NCBI RefSeq assembly: GCF_004762035.2
Contig: NZ_SIJK02000002.1
Location: 1-64,000, forward strand
Origin: Candidatus Chloroploca mongolica
Lineage (GTDB): Bacteria; Chloroflexota; Chloroflexia; Chloroflexales; Chloroflexaceae
Reading direction: 5' to 3'
Length of the DNA: 64,000 nucleotides
Part shown: one piece after another, positions 41,920 to 51,506 of the stretch
Numbering within the stretch: position 1 is the first letter of the stretch
How the letters are laid out: every line of letters begins with the position of its first letter
Position numbers and translations under genes: made by a program
The notes under the pieces: generated by a model
The model's input: only the letters and a program-made list of their open reading frames with translations
What the model was told of the DNA's origin: nothing
Databases searched by the model: none

Positions 41920-43809
41920 ATGATACCGCTTCTTCGTCATGCGTGGCAACGGTGTATTGCCCGTGGGCAGGGCGTGGATCAACCCCTGACTAGGCAAGAG
42001 GCGCTGGATGCGCACCAACAGCAGCTGTTGGCCCTGGCGCGTTCCTCGATTGAGGATTTGTACCAGTTGATCGAGCGCCCCGGGTTTGCGGTGTTGCTCG
42101 CTGATGCGTCAGCTTGTGTTGTTGATCTTTCCGGTGATCCCGCGTTGCTTGAGCTGGCGTTGCAGTGTGGCGTGCGCCCACTTGTCCAGTTAGAAGAAAC
42201 GGTCGCAGGCACAAATGCGGTCGATCTGGCACTGCGTGAGGCGCAACCGCTCTGGACGGTGGGCGAGGAGCATTATCATCTGCAGTTGCGCCCCCTTGCC
42301 TTCGCCGCCGCTCCTTTCTTTCGTGCCGAGGGCGATCCTGTGGGGGTAATCGCGCTCTTGATGGGCGCCCCGGATGCGCATCCCTATGCGCTGGGCATGG
42401 CGATTGCGACTGCGCAGGCCTTGCAGAATCAGTTGAGGGCTGAACAGTTGCTCGCTGAGGCCAATGATCAATTGGCCGAACTCTATGCGGCGCTCGAGGC
42501 GATGAGTGAGGGGGTGATCTTTGTTGGCCCCCATGAAGAGATCCGTCGCATCAATAGCCACGCCGCCGGTCTGCTGGGGGTGAGTGTGCGGAGTGTGGCC
42601 GGACGTCCGTTTGTGACGGTGCTGAGTCCGCCACCGCTTGTCTATCAGGCCTTGCAGGAACGGAGTGAACTTGTCGAGCAAGAGGTGCTCTGGCCGGTGC
42701 GTAAGGGGGTCAGCGGTCTGGTCTGCGCGTTGCGTCCTGTGCATGATTATGGCGGGCGTTACCTGGGGGCGCTGGTGACGCTGCGCCCCACGCAGAGTCT
42801 GCATCGCCTCGTGCATCGGGTCGTCGGGGCTGAGGCACGCTTTACCTTTCGCGATATCATTGGGCAGAGTCCGGCGATGTTGGCAACGTTGCATCAGGCG
42901 CATCTGGCGGCGAATGGCTCGGGGAGCATTTTGCTCCGTGGTGAGGCGGGCGTTGGCAAAGAGGTGCTTGCGCAGGCGATCCACAATGCGAGTTCACGTG
43001 CCGATGGGCCATTTGTGGGCTTGAATTGTGCTGCGGTGCCACGGCCGCTGCTCGCTGGTGAATTGTTTGGCGTCGAGGGCGATCCGCTTGATGTCCGCCA
43101 TCAGGGCCGTCCCGGTAAAATCGAACTCGCCCAGGGGGGGGTGCTCTATCTGGAAGATGTTGAGGCCCTGCCGATGGAGTTGCAGACGGGCCTGCTGCGG
43201 GCGATTGAGATGCGACGCATGATGCGCAGCGGCAGTGTCCGGGTGGTGCCGATTGATGTGCGCATTATTGCAACGGCTGGCAGTGATCTCGAACGCCATG
43301 TCTATGAAGGGCGCTTTCGTGCCGATCTGCTGGCGCGTCTGTCTACCCTGGAAGTGGTAATCCCTCCGCTACGCGAACGCGGTGATGATCTGCTGTTACT
43401 GGTGACGCATCTGCTGGGGTTGCTTGGTGAGCGCCTGGGGCGGCAGGTGGCGCTCGAACCCGAGGCGTTGCAGGCGTTGCAGGTCTATCCCTGGCCTGGC
43501 AATGTGCGCGAGCTTGAATTGGTGCTTGAACGTGCGCTGTCGAGTAGCGAGAAGAGTGTGCTGACCCTTGATGATCTGCCGCCAGGCATTGCGCGAGGGG
43601 CCGTGCCCCTCGACATTCCGCCGATCGCACGGCTTGAGGAACATAACCGCTTTAGCGAGCGTGATGCTATTCTGCGGGCCGGACGTCAGGCCAGCGGCCA
43701 TCTCGGACGTACCGCAGCACTGCTTGGTATCAGTCGGGCGACGCTCTGGCGCAAAATGACCCGCTATGGCCTCGCCCGTGATGATTTCTGGACAGGCTTT
43801 GTGAAATAA
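41920..43809 (+). CDS. dhaR: DhaR-like transcriptional regulator (GAF-PAS-AAA+-Fis) without GAFTGA
   Basis: 629 residues. Residues 1-175 are a GAF-like sensor, about 185-300 a PAS domain (LYAALEAMSEGVIFVGPHEEIRRINSHAAGLLG), about 310-545 an AAA+ domain (Walker A GEAGVGKE, GGVLYLEDVE, RADLLARLSTLEV, YPWPGNVRELE), and the end a Fis-type HTH (GHLGRTAALLGISRATLWRKM). Where sigma-54 activators have GAFTGA the loop reads GVEGDPLDVRHQGRPG, so it probably does not contact sigma-54 and may activate sigma-70 promoters, as reported for DhaR of E. coli. It sits directly before the glycerol and dihydroxyacetone genes and is their likely regulator. Confidence 0.8.
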   Translation: MIPLLRHAWQRCIARGQGVDQPLTRQEALDAHQQQLLALARSSIEDLYQLIERPGFAVLLADASACVVDLSGDPALLELALQCGVRPLVQLEETVAGTNAVDLALREAQPLWTVGEEHYHLQLRPLAFAAAPFFRAEGDPVGVIALLMGAPDAHPYALGMAIATAQALQNQLRAEQLLAEANDQLAELYAALEAMSEGVIFVGPHEEIRRINSHAAGLLGVSVRSVAGRPFVTVLSPPPLVYQALQERSELVEQEVLWPVRKGVSGLVCALRPVHDYGGRYLGALVTLRPTQSLHRLVHRVVGAEARFTFRDIIGQSPAMLATLHQAHLAANGSGSILLRGEAGVGKEVLAQAIHNASSRADGPFVGLNCAAVPRPLLAGELFGVEGDPLDVRHQGRPGKIELAQGGVLYLEDVEALPMELQTGLLRAIEMRRMMRSGSVRVVPIDVRIIATAGSDLERHVYEGRFRADLLARLSTLEVVIPPLRERGDDLLLLVTHLLGLLGERLGRQVALEPEALQALQVYPWPGNVRELELVLERALSSSEKSVLTLDDLPPGIARGAVPLDIPPIARLEEHNRFSERDAILRAGRQASGHLGRTAALLGISRATLWRKMTRYGLARDDFWTGFVK

Positions 43810-43811
43810 AG

Positions 43812-43828
43812 TGCAACATGTTGTTGCA
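43812..43828. promoter_or_regulatory. Candidate operator of the glycerol operon
   Basis: TGCAACA-TGT-TGTTGCA is a perfect 7-bp inverted repeat located 42 bp before the -35 of the 43870 promoter. It shares the half-site with 41743-41752. Confidence 0.4.
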
Positions 43829-43869
43829 ATAATGAAACGATTTTCAGGATAACTACACTGTGCACATGC

Positions 43870-43899
43870 TTGACGTTGCTAGTGCCAATCTGCTATGCT
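43870..43899 (+). promoter_or_regulatory. Promoter of the glpF-dhaKL-glpK operon
   Basis: TTGACG (43870-43875) and TATGCT (43894-43899) are spaced by 18 bp, giving a leader of nearly 400 nt before glpF. Confidence 0.45.
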
Positions 43900-44297
43900 T
43901 GCCTCTGTCAGGCACATCCTGGTACATCAAAGCTGGCTATCTCTTGCAACTCAACGACGAGCGGCATCTTCTCCTGCTTCTCAGCAACACCCTCTCTGCA
44001 CAGAGAGGATAGTTGCAATGATTTTCCTTCCGCTTGTCTCGTTGCACGAACGTGCGAGTGACCTTTTCTGCGTCACCGATCAGTGTGATCGGAGCTAGCT
44101 TTGCGATACCCAAAAAGCTGTCAACTGCATGTCCGAGAGGGGGTGAAAATCCACTGGTCGTAGGTTGACCGTGATGGTCACCGTGTGGCGTGTCGGCCTT
44201 GCCAGGGCAATGCATTGCTTTGCTCGGCGCTGTCTTGTATCAACGATGATTCGCACAGTCGCTGGTTTTCGTGTTTCATAGAAGAAGGACAGAACCT
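43900..44297 (+). promoter_or_regulatory. Long structured 5' leader of glpF
   Basis: It contains a composite hairpin at 43984-44016 (outer GCAAC/GTTGC and inner CTCTCTG/CAGAGAG), a 7-bp stem CCGATCA-GTG-TGATCGG (44076-44092) and a TGACC/GGTCA stem near 44167. No known riboswitch class was recognised and no small ORF is convincing. Confidence 0.35.
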
Positions 44298-45032
44298 ATG
44301 CCCTCCTCGTTTGTGGGTGAACTCTTTGGGACAATGATCCTGGTTTTGCTCGGCAACGGTGTGGTTGCGAACGTGGTCTTGACCCAGACCAAAGGCAATA
44401 GTGCTGGCTGGATTGTGATTACTGCTGGCTGGGCTTTTGCTGTTATGTCCGGTGTCTTTACCGCTGCTGCGCTTGGTAGCCCCGGGGCTGATCTGAACCC
44501 TGCTGTCACGATTGCTGTGATGGTGCGTGGCGGGTACGATGTAATGACTGGCCTGCTGCACATGGTCGCACAGGTGATTGGTGCCATCATTGGGGCGACG
44601 CTGGTCTGGGTGGCCTATCTGCCGCACTGGGCGGTGACCAAAGATCCAGGTTCCAAGTTGGCTTGTTTTAGCACGGGGCCAGCGATTCGCAACCCCGGCA
44701 TGAATGTCGTCACTGAAGTCATTGGCACGTTTGTCCTCGTTTTTGTGATTTTTGCGATCTTCAGCGCCAACGGTGCAACGGCCGGTTCGCCTGCTTCAGG
44801 TGTTGGCCCGTATCTTGTGGCTGCGCTTGTGTGGGGCATTGGCCTCTCGCTTGGTGGTCCGACGGGATACGCGATTAACCCGGCGCGTGACTTGGGTCCG
44901 CGCATTGCTCATGCGATCCTGCCGATTGCTGGCAAGGGCGACTCGGATTGGGCCTATTCATGGGTGCCTGTGGTTGGCCCGCTGATTGGTGGGGTGATTG
45001 CCGCTGTGCTGGCGATGGCGTTGGGAATGTAA
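44298..45032 (+). CDS. glpF: Glycerol facilitator (aquaglyceroporin)
   Basis: Start ATG 44298 with a GAAGGA site; 244 residues. Both NPA boxes are present: NPAVTIAVMV and NPARDLGPR, the latter with the Arg of the selectivity filter followed by an Asp-containing GlpF-type sequence. About six transmembrane segments. It lets glycerol, and probably dihydroxyacetone, diffuse across the cytoplasmic membrane. First gene of a run of eight in the same direction that trap and oxidise these substrates; a long structured leader precedes it. Confidence 0.92.
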   Translation: MPSSFVGELFGTMILVLLGNGVVANVVLTQTKGNSAGWIVITAGWAFAVMSGVFTAAALGSPGADLNPAVTIAVMVRGGYDVMTGLLHMVAQVIGAIIGATLVWVAYLPHWAVTKDPGSKLACFSTGPAIRNPGMNVVTEVIGTFVLVFVIFAIFSANGATAGSPASGVGPYLVAALVWGIGLSLGGPTGYAINPARDLGPRIAHAILPIAGKGDSDWAYSWVPVVGPLIGGVIAAVLAMALGM

Positions 45033-45056
45033 CGACGTTGCAAGAGGAGATCTTCA

Positions 45057-46058
45057 ATGAAGAAGTTGATCAATGCACCTGAGCAGGTGGTCAAAGAGGC
45101 GCTGGCAGGCATGGCCGATGCCCATGCCGATCTGCTGAAGGTGCATTACGACCCTGACATCATTGTGCGCGCTGATGCGCCGGTTGCGAATAAGGTTGGG
45201 CTGGTGTCGGGTGGTGGTTCGGGCCACGAGCCTATGCACGGTGGTTTTGTGGGCAAGGGGATGCTTGATGCCGCATGCCCCGGTGCGGTCTTTACCTCGC
45301 CGGTGCCCGATCAGATGCTCGCGGCAACCAAGGCGGTCAGTGCGGGCAAGGGTGTCCTGCATATTGTCAAGAACTATACCGGCGACGTGATGAACTTCGA
45401 GATGGCCGCTGAACTGGCGGCAGCCGAGGGCATTGAGGTTGCCAGTGTGGTGACGAATGATGATGTGGCAGTCAAAGATAGTCTCTATACCGCAGGACGG
45501 CGTGGGGTTGGCGTGACGGTGCTAATGGAGAAGATTGTCGGTGGTGCGGCCGAGGCCGGGGCCGATCTGGCCGAGGTCAAACGCCTTGCCGAGAAGGTCA
45601 ACGCCCACGGGCGTAGCATGGGCATGGCGCTTACGAGTTGCGTAGTGCCTCACGCTGGCAAGCCAACCTTCGATCTGCCCGACGATGAGATGGAGATTGG
45701 CATTGGCATTCACGGTGAGCCAGGTCGTACGCGGGTGAAAGTGGGCCATGCCGCCGATATCGCCGCGATGCTGGCCGGGCCGATTCTTGAGGATCTGCCG
45801 TTCAAGCAAGGCGACCATGTGCTGGCGTTTGTCAATGGCATGGGTGGCACGCCGCTGATCGAGCTCTATCTGATGTATAACGAGTTGAATAAGATCCTGA
45901 CAAGCCACGGAATCACGATAAGCCGCAGGCTCATAGGGAGCTATATCACCTCGCTTGAGATGGCCGGCTGCTCGTTTACTTTGCTCAAGCTGGATGATGA
46001 GTTAACGAAATTCTGGGATGCCCCCGTGTTGACTCCTGCCCTCCGTTGGGGATGTTAA
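45057..46058 (+). CDS. dhaK: Dihydroxyacetone kinase subunit DhaK
   Basis: 333 residues, the normal length. It binds dihydroxyacetone covalently through His in [12 protein letters not shown] (near residue 219); [24 protein letters not shown] forms the substrate pocket. Works with DhaL, which carries the ADP cofactor, and DhaM, which supplies phosphate. 24 bp downstream of glpF with an AGAGGAG site. Conserved through [15 protein letters not shown] to the end. Confidence 0.95.
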   Translation: MKKLINAPEQVVKEALAGMADAHADLLKVHYDPDIIVRADAPVANKVGLVSGGGSGHEPMHGGFVGKGMLDAACPGAVFTSPVPDQMLAATKAVSAGKGVLHIVKNYTGDVMNFEMAAELAAAEGIEVASVVTNDDVAVKDSLYTAGRRGVGVTVLMEKIVGGAAEAGADLAEVKRLAEKVNAHGRSMGMALTSCVVPHAGKPTFDLPDDEMEIGIGIHGEPGRTRVKVGHAADIAAMLAGPILEDLPFKQGDHVLAFVNGMGGTPLIELYLMYNELNKILTSHGITISRRLIGSYITSLEMAGCSFTLLKLDDELTKFWDAPVLTPALRWGC

Positions 46059-46103
46059 CGCCAGCATTCGTCGGGCCACAACAACTGTAATGTAGAGGTA
46101 GCC

Positions 46104-46742
46104 ATGCAGATCACAGCCGATCACGTCATCAAGTTCATCGAAACGATTACCATGCGCGTGAAAGAACAACGCGACTATCTCACCCAACTCGACTCGGCGA
46201 TTGGTGATGCCGATCATGGTGTAAACCTTGATCGCGGTTTTACGACCGTGTTGACGAAGTTGCCGAGTGTCGCGGATAAGGATATTGGGACGATCCTCAA
46301 GACCGTTGGCACGACGCTGGTCTCGACGGTGGGAGGGGCGAGTGGCCCGCTCTATGGGACGGCGTTTCTGCGTGCAGGCATGGCTTCGGCTGATCGCTTC
46401 GAGTTGAGCGTGGATGATCTCGCGGTTGTCGTCGAGGCGGCGCTTGAGGGTATTCAGGCGCGTGGCAAGTCGACACGGGGTGAAAAGACGATGATTGATG
46501 CGATCGGGCCGGCGGTTGATGCGCTGAAAGCGGCACGCGCTGCTGGTGATGATCTGCTGACGTCGTTGCGCAAGGCTGTCGCGGCCTGTCAGGCCGGGAT
46601 GGAGGCGACCATTCCGATGCTCGCCACCAAGGGTCGTGCGTCGTACCTCGGCGAGCGCTCGATCGGGCATCAAGACCCCGGGGCAACCTCGGCGTTTCTG
46701 ATGGCCCAGGCGCTTCTTGAGGTGCTGGAAGCTTCACAATAG
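46104..46742 (+). CDS. dhaL: Dihydroxyacetone kinase subunit DhaL
   Basis: 212 residues. The ADP/Mg2+-binding Asp cluster is in LDSAIGDADHGVNLDRGF; GGASGPLYGTAFLRAG and RGKSTRGEKTMIDAIGPA complete the nucleotide site. In the PTS-linked system ADP stays bound and is rephosphorylated by DhaM rather than exchanged. It follows dhaK by 45 bp. A hairpin-prone gap separates it from glpK. Confidence 0.95.
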   Translation: MQITADHVIKFIETITMRVKEQRDYLTQLDSAIGDADHGVNLDRGFTTVLTKLPSVADKDIGTILKTVGTTLVSTVGGASGPLYGTAFLRAGMASADRFELSVDDLAVVVEAALEGIQARGKSTRGEKTMIDAIGPAVDALKAARAAGDDLLTSLRKAVAACQAGMEATIPMLATKGRASYLGERSIGHQDPGATSAFLMAQALLEVLEASQ

Positions 46743-46859
46743 TATGCAGAGGAGGGCGTGCAGGGGTCGTCGCTACGGCTGAAGGCACCTGCTGCCCTCC
46801 CTAATTACAAACTGGTCTGGCTTTGTGTGGCCAGACGATAGACAAAGGAGTCTTTTCGT

Positions 46860-48356
46860 ATGACAAAGTATGTCGCTGCAATTGACCAGGGGACGACGAG
46901 TACGCGGTGTATGATCTTTACGTACGATGGCAAGGTCGTGAATGTCGATCAGCGTGAGCATACGCAGATCTTTCCGCAGCCCGGTTGGGTTGAGCACGAT
47001 CCTGATGAGATCTGGCAGCGCACGCAGGGCGTGATTATTGGGGTGCTCGAGAAGGCCTCGCTAGCGGCGAGCGATCTTGCTGCCGTTGGCATTACCAATC
47101 AGCGTGAGACGACGGTGGTCTGGAATCGCAAGACGGGCAAGCCAGTCTACAATGCGATCGTCTGGCAGGATACCCGTACCGATCAACTGGTCAATCTGTT
47201 TGCGAAGGATGGCGGCCAGAATCGTTTCCGGGCGAAGGTTGGGCTGCCCCTGGCAACCTATTTTTCGGGTCCGAAGATCCGCTGGATCCTTGACAATGTT
47301 GAGGGTGCCCGCGCTGCCGCCGAAGCCGGCGAGCTCGCTTTTGGCAATATTGATACCTGGGTAGCATGGAATCTCACCGGCGGGGTCGAGGGCGGTCTCC
47401 ATATTACCGATGTCTCGAATGCGTCGCGAACCATGTTGATGAACATGGAGACGCTCGATTGGGACGATGAGATCCTCGGGATTATGGGTGTTCCACGCTC
47501 GATGCTCCCGCAGATCCGGTCGTCCAGCGAGGTCTATGGTGATTGCCGAGGCGTGCTCAGTGGGGTGCCACTGGCGGGTATTCTCGGTGACCAGCAGGCG
47601 GCGACGGTGGGCCAGGCCTGCTATAGCCCCGGCGAAGCCAAGAATACGTATGGTACCGGCAACTTTATGTTGCTCAATACCGGCACGAGTCTTGTTCACT
47701 CCAAGAGTGGTCTGTTGACGACGCCAGCCTATAAGTTTGGCAATGAGCCAGCGATCTGGGCGCTTGAGGGTTCGATTGCGGTCACGGGCTCGCTTGTGCA
47801 GTGGATGCGCGATAACCTTGGGATGATCAATACCGCCCCCGATGTCGAAAATCTGGCACGTACCGTCAAAGACAATGGCGGTATGTATATTGTGCCAGCC
47901 TTCTCGGGGCTCTTTGCCCCCTACTGGCGCTCGGATGCCCGTGGCGTCATGGTTGGTCTGACCCGCTTTATCAACAAGGGCCATATCGCCCGGGCCGTGC
48001 TCGAGTCGACGGCCTATCAGACCCGCGAAGTCCTTGATGCGATGGAGAAGGACTCGGGTGTGACGCTCAAGGAACTGAAGGTTGACGGTGGCATGGTCTA
48101 CAACAATCTGTTGATGCAGTTCCAGGCCGATATCCTCGGCGTGCCGGTCGTGCGCCCGATGGTCGCCGAGACGACGGCGCTCGGGGCGGCGTATGCGGCT
48201 GGCCTCGCGACGGGCTATTGGAAGAATACCGATGAGATGCGGGCCAACTGGGGCATGGATAAGCGTTGGGAACCCCAGATGGGCACCGATCAGCGTGATA
48301 CGCTCTTTGCACAGTGGAAGAAGGCCGTAACCCGTACCTTCGACTGGATCGAGTAA
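46860..48356 (+). CDS. glpK: Glycerol kinase
   Basis: 498 residues with FGGY-kinase features: N-terminal [40 protein letters not shown], catalytic region [14 protein letters not shown], and C-terminal [26 protein letters not shown]. It phosphorylates glycerol to sn-glycerol 3-phosphate with ATP. Preceded by AAAGGAG. Being beside a DHA kinase is unusual; it feeds the GlpABC dehydrogenase encoded next. Confidence 0.96.
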   Translation: MTKYVAAIDQGTTSTRCMIFTYDGKVVNVDQREHTQIFPQPGWVEHDPDEIWQRTQGVIIGVLEKASLAASDLAAVGITNQRETTVVWNRKTGKPVYNAIVWQDTRTDQLVNLFAKDGGQNRFRAKVGLPLATYFSGPKIRWILDNVEGARAAAEAGELAFGNIDTWVAWNLTGGVEGGLHITDVSNASRTMLMNMETLDWDDEILGIMGVPRSMLPQIRSSSEVYGDCRGVLSGVPLAGILGDQQAATVGQACYSPGEAKNTYGTGNFMLLNTGTSLVHSKSGLLTTPAYKFGNEPAIWALEGSIAVTGSLVQWMRDNLGMINTAPDVENLARTVKDNGGMYIVPAFSGLFAPYWRSDARGVMVGLTRFINKGHIARAVLESTAYQTREVLDAMEKDSGVTLKELKVDGGMVYNNLLMQFQADILGVPVVRPMVAETTALGAAYAAGLATGYWKNTDEMRANWGMDKRWEPQMGTDQRDTLFAQWKKAVTRTFDWIE

Positions 48357-48366
48357 GCAGGTGCGT

Positions 48367-48396
48367 GGGGTGCGCCAGGTGTGCCTGGCGTACCCC
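48367..48396 (+). repeat. Intercistronic hairpin between glpK and glpA
   Basis: A 13-bp stem GGGGTGCGCCAGG / CCTGGCGTACCCC with one G-U pair and a 4-nt loop. It may modulate read-through or mRNA stability between kinase and dehydrogenase genes. Confidence 0.45.
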
Positions 48397-48457
48397 ATGC
48401 TGATCGCGCCGGAGGGTGGGGCGCAAGCCTCTTTTTCCAGAACGCCAGGAAAAACGT

Positions 48458-50161
48458 ATGCGAACGATTGAGACTGATGTGCTGGTGATCGGTGGCGGGG
48501 CAACAGGAACAGGGTGTGCGCGTGACCTGGCGATGCGTGGTATGCGGACGATCCTGGTTGAGAAGGGTGATTTGACCCACGGAACGACCGGACGCTACCA
48601 CGGTCTGCTCCATTCGGGTGGACGTTATGTCACGAAAGATCCCCAGTCTGCGACCGAGTGTGCCCGCGAAAATGTTGTGTTGCGCAAAATTATGCCTCAT
48701 TGTCTTGAGGACACCTCTGGCTTTTTTGTGACGACCCCCTGGGATGACCCGGCGTATGGCGATGTGTTTGTGAAAAATTGCCGCCTCACCGGTGTCCCCG
48801 TGCAAGAGATTTCGGTTCAAGCGATGTTGCGCCGCGAGCCGGTGCTCAATCCACGAATTTCGCGTGTCTTTGAGGTGATGGATGGTTCGGCTGACTCGTT
48901 TCTTGCCACCCGCTCAACGGCATTGTCGGCAGAGGAGTATGGCGCTCAGATCTGGACCTATCACCATGTGGTCGATCTGGTACGCGAGGGTGATCGCGTG
49001 ACCGGGGCGGTCGTGGAGGATCTGCGCAACGGCGAGCGGATTGGCATTCTGTGCGCATGTGTGCTCAATGCAGCCGGGGCGTGGGCCGGCAAGATTGCCT
49101 CCATGGCCGGCGTGACGGTGACGGTGCTGCCGGGCAAGGGGACGATGGTGGCAATGAACCATCGTATGCTCAATACGGTGGTCAATCGGTGCAAATTGCC
49201 CGACGATGGCGACATCATTGTGCCGATCCATACCGTGGCGGTGATCGGGACGACTGATGTGCATGTGCCTGATCCCGATGTCTATGGCATCGAGCCTGAT
49301 GAGATCCAGTTTATGCTTGCTGAGGGTGACAAACTGATCCCCGGTTTTAGCCAGTACCGGGCGTTGCGCGCATGGGCCGGCGTGCGGCCCCTCTACAAAG
49401 ACCGCGATGTAGCCAACGATCGCGATATCCCACGCACCTTCAAATTGCTCGATCATGCCGAGCGCGACGGCGTCGAGGGGATGCTCTCGATTGTTGGCGG
49501 CAAATGGACAACCTATCGCCTGATGGCGGAAGAGTCGGTTGATGCGCTTGCAAAACGCCTGGGCAATACGCGACCCTGTCGTACCGCCGAGGAGCCGCTG
49601 CCGCTGCCGCCGACTGAACATCAGACGACCTTTCGCCCGCCGGTACGCACGACTGGCCCCGGGGCGAGCGTTGCCGCCGAGGTTGAAGCACTGCAGCACG
49701 CCCCGCTCTACTGGCTGGGCAAGCACCTGGCCGAGGTCGAGCGCGAGCAGAGTTTTGCCGATCTGATCTGTGAATGCGAAATGGCCTCGCGGTCGCGGGT
49801 GCTGGCGGCAATTGATGCCGGGGCCAAGAATCTTGATGATATTCGCCGCGATGTACGGATGGGCATGGGGCCGTGCCAGGGTGGCTGGTGCATCTATCGT
49901 ACGACAGCGCTGCTCTTTGAGCGCCGTGGTCAGGATGGGCTCAGTCAAGCCAACAGCAATGATGCCCTGTTGCACTTCTTGCAGGCGCGGTGGAAAGGCC
50001 TGGTGCCGGTGCTCTGGGGGGATCAGTTGCGGCAGGCGCGCCTCGATGAATTGATCTACGTTGGCGTGCTCGGGGCGGATCGGCTGCGCCCGATCGCCGA
50101 GCAGGGCGGTGGCCTAGTGACCGATAATCCCGCAGTCGCAACCGAGTATGTGAAGGCGTAG
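48458..50161 (+). CDS. glpA: Anaerobic-type glycerol-3-phosphate dehydrogenase, FAD subunit
   Basis: ATG 48458 fits a CAGGA site and the start of the FAD domain; 567 residues. The dinucleotide-binding motif is VIGGGATGTGCARDLAMRGMRTILVE, followed by HGLLHSGGRYV, and the C-terminal [2Fe-2S]-type cysteine region is CECEMASRSR...MGMGPCQGGWC, diagnostic for GlpA and absent from GlpD. It oxidises glycerol 3-phosphate to DHAP and passes electrons through GlpB and GlpC to the quinone pool. Confidence 0.94.
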   Translation: MRTIETDVLVIGGGATGTGCARDLAMRGMRTILVEKGDLTHGTTGRYHGLLHSGGRYVTKDPQSATECARENVVLRKIMPHCLEDTSGFFVTTPWDDPAYGDVFVKNCRLTGVPVQEISVQAMLRREPVLNPRISRVFEVMDGSADSFLATRSTALSAEEYGAQIWTYHHVVDLVREGDRVTGAVVEDLRNGERIGILCACVLNAAGAWAGKIASMAGVTVTVLPGKGTMVAMNHRMLNTVVNRCKLPDDGDIIVPIHTVAVIGTTDVHVPDPDVYGIEPDEIQFMLAEGDKLIPGFSQYRALRAWAGVRPLYKDRDVANDRDIPRTFKLLDHAERDGVEGMLSIVGGKWTTYRLMAEESVDALAKRLGNTRPCRTAEEPLPLPPTEHQTTFRPPVRTTGPGASVAAEVEALQHAPLYWLGKHLAEVEREQSFADLICECEMASRSRVLAAIDAGAKNLDDIRRDVRMGMGPCQGGWCIYRTTALLFERRGQDGLSQANSNDALLHFLQARWKGLVPVLWGDQLRQARLDELIYVGVLGADRLRPIAEQGGGLVTDNPAVATEYVKA

Positions 50162-50165
50162 TGCT

Positions 50166-51407
50166 ATGAACTATGAGACGATCGTAATTGGGGCGGGCCT
50201 CGCTGGAATGCTGGCTGCCCTCGTGCGGGCCGAACGCGGCGAGCGGGTGATGATGCTTGCCAAAGGGCATGGAAGCACCCACTGGGCGGCTGGATGCCTT
50301 GATCTGCTCGCCGATGCTGATGATCCGCTTGGGGCCATTAATCAACTGGTGCAAGCCAGGCCTGCACACCCCTATGCCCTGGCCGGTGTAGCTGCGCTCG
50401 AGCAGGCCCTCGCACGGGTACGCGGTGTGGCCGAGGCTGCCGGGTATCCGCTGGTCGGCAATGCCGGACGGAACCTCTTGATGCCGACGGCGCTAGGTGC
50501 GTTGCGTCCGACCGCATTTGTGCCCGCAACCATGGTCAACGGCGAAGCGCGCCAACTCGGCGATGGCCGTCCAATCTTGATTGCCGGCCTGCACGAGCTT
50601 CGTGATTTTTTTCCGCCCTTGATTGCGGCGAACCTGCGTGCCCAGGGCTACGCCGCCGAGGGCGTCTATCTTGAGTTGCCTCCGGTGGAACGTTCACACG
50701 ACTTTAACCCGGTGGTGATGGCGCGTCTCTTTGAGCGCCCGGCGTTTCGGGCTGAGATCGGGCGGCAACTGGCGACCCTGGTGCGCAAGGGTGGCTATGC
50801 CCGCGTCGGCTTGCCGGCGGTGCTCGGGTTGTACAACGCCGTCGAGGTAGTCCGCGAATTGCAAGCGCTCACTGGAGCGCTGATCTTTGAAATTCCAACC
50901 TTGCCAACCTCGGTGCCGGGGATGCGGCTCTTCCATGCCTTTGAGCAGGCGTTGACGAAGGCCGGTGCGCGCATCCAGATCGGTGGCTGGGTTTTACGTG
51001 GTGAAGGCTCAGGTTCACATCTTCACGCTGTCTTCAGCGAAGCGGCGTCGCGTGAACAGCGCCATATGGCGCGTCGGTGGGTGCTGGCAACCGGCGGCAT
51101 CATGGGCGGTGGTCTGCGGGCGGAACATACCGGGGTGATCAGCGAAACGGCCCTCGGTTTGCCGGTGCGGACTCCCTCGGGCCGTAGCGATTGGTTCCAG
51201 GCCCGTTTTCTCGATGAAGCAGGGCACCCAGTCTTCCGTGCGGGGATTGCCGTTGATGCACAATTGCGCCCGCTTGATGCGGCTGACCAGATTGTCTATA
51301 CCAATGTTGCCGTGGTGGGGTCGGCGCTGGCTGACTGTGACCCTATTCGGGAAGGCTGCCTTGAAGGCATTGCGCTTGCCACTGGTTTTGCCGCCGGGCA
51401 ACTGTGA
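50166..51407 (+). CDS. glpB: Glycerol-3-phosphate dehydrogenase subunit B
   Basis: 413 residues, starting 4 bp after the glpA stop. The N-terminus VIGAGLAGMLAALVRAERGERVMMLAKGHGSTHWAAGCLDLLA carries an FAD/FMN-binding Rossmann motif, and the ending AVVGSALADCDPIREGCLEGIALATGFAAG is characteristic. GlpB carries FMN and links GlpA to the Fe-S subunit GlpC at the membrane. Confidence 0.9.
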   Translation: MNYETIVIGAGLAGMLAALVRAERGERVMMLAKGHGSTHWAAGCLDLLADADDPLGAINQLVQARPAHPYALAGVAALEQALARVRGVAEAAGYPLVGNAGRNLLMPTALGALRPTAFVPATMVNGEARQLGDGRPILIAGLHELRDFFPPLIAANLRAQGYAAEGVYLELPPVERSHDFNPVVMARLFERPAFRAEIGRQLATLVRKGGYARVGLPAVLGLYNAVEVVRELQALTGALIFEIPTLPTSVPGMRLFHAFEQALTKAGARIQIGGWVLRGEGSGSHLHAVFSEAASREQRHMARRWVLATGGIMGGGLRAEHTGVISETALGLPVRTPSGRSDWFQARFLDEAGHPVFRAGIAVDAQLRPLDAADQIVYTNVAVVGSALADCDPIREGCLEGIALATGFAAGQL

Positions 51408-51506
51408 GACGTCGGATTTTGGATGGATCATGGAGTGTCTGGGGCACGTGCGTCATTGACGCACCTTCCCGACATGGCAATGAAAGCTCATAGATAGGCG
51501 TACGCA

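Noticed and set aside
41920-43809. True sigma-54-dependent activator
   Set aside because: The GAFTGA loop is absent and no -24/-12 promoter (GG-N10-GC) was noticed upstream of the operon.
43900-44297. Known riboswitch (cobalamin, glycine or ZTP) before glpF
   Set aside because: None of the conserved core sequences of these classes was found; only generic hairpins are present.
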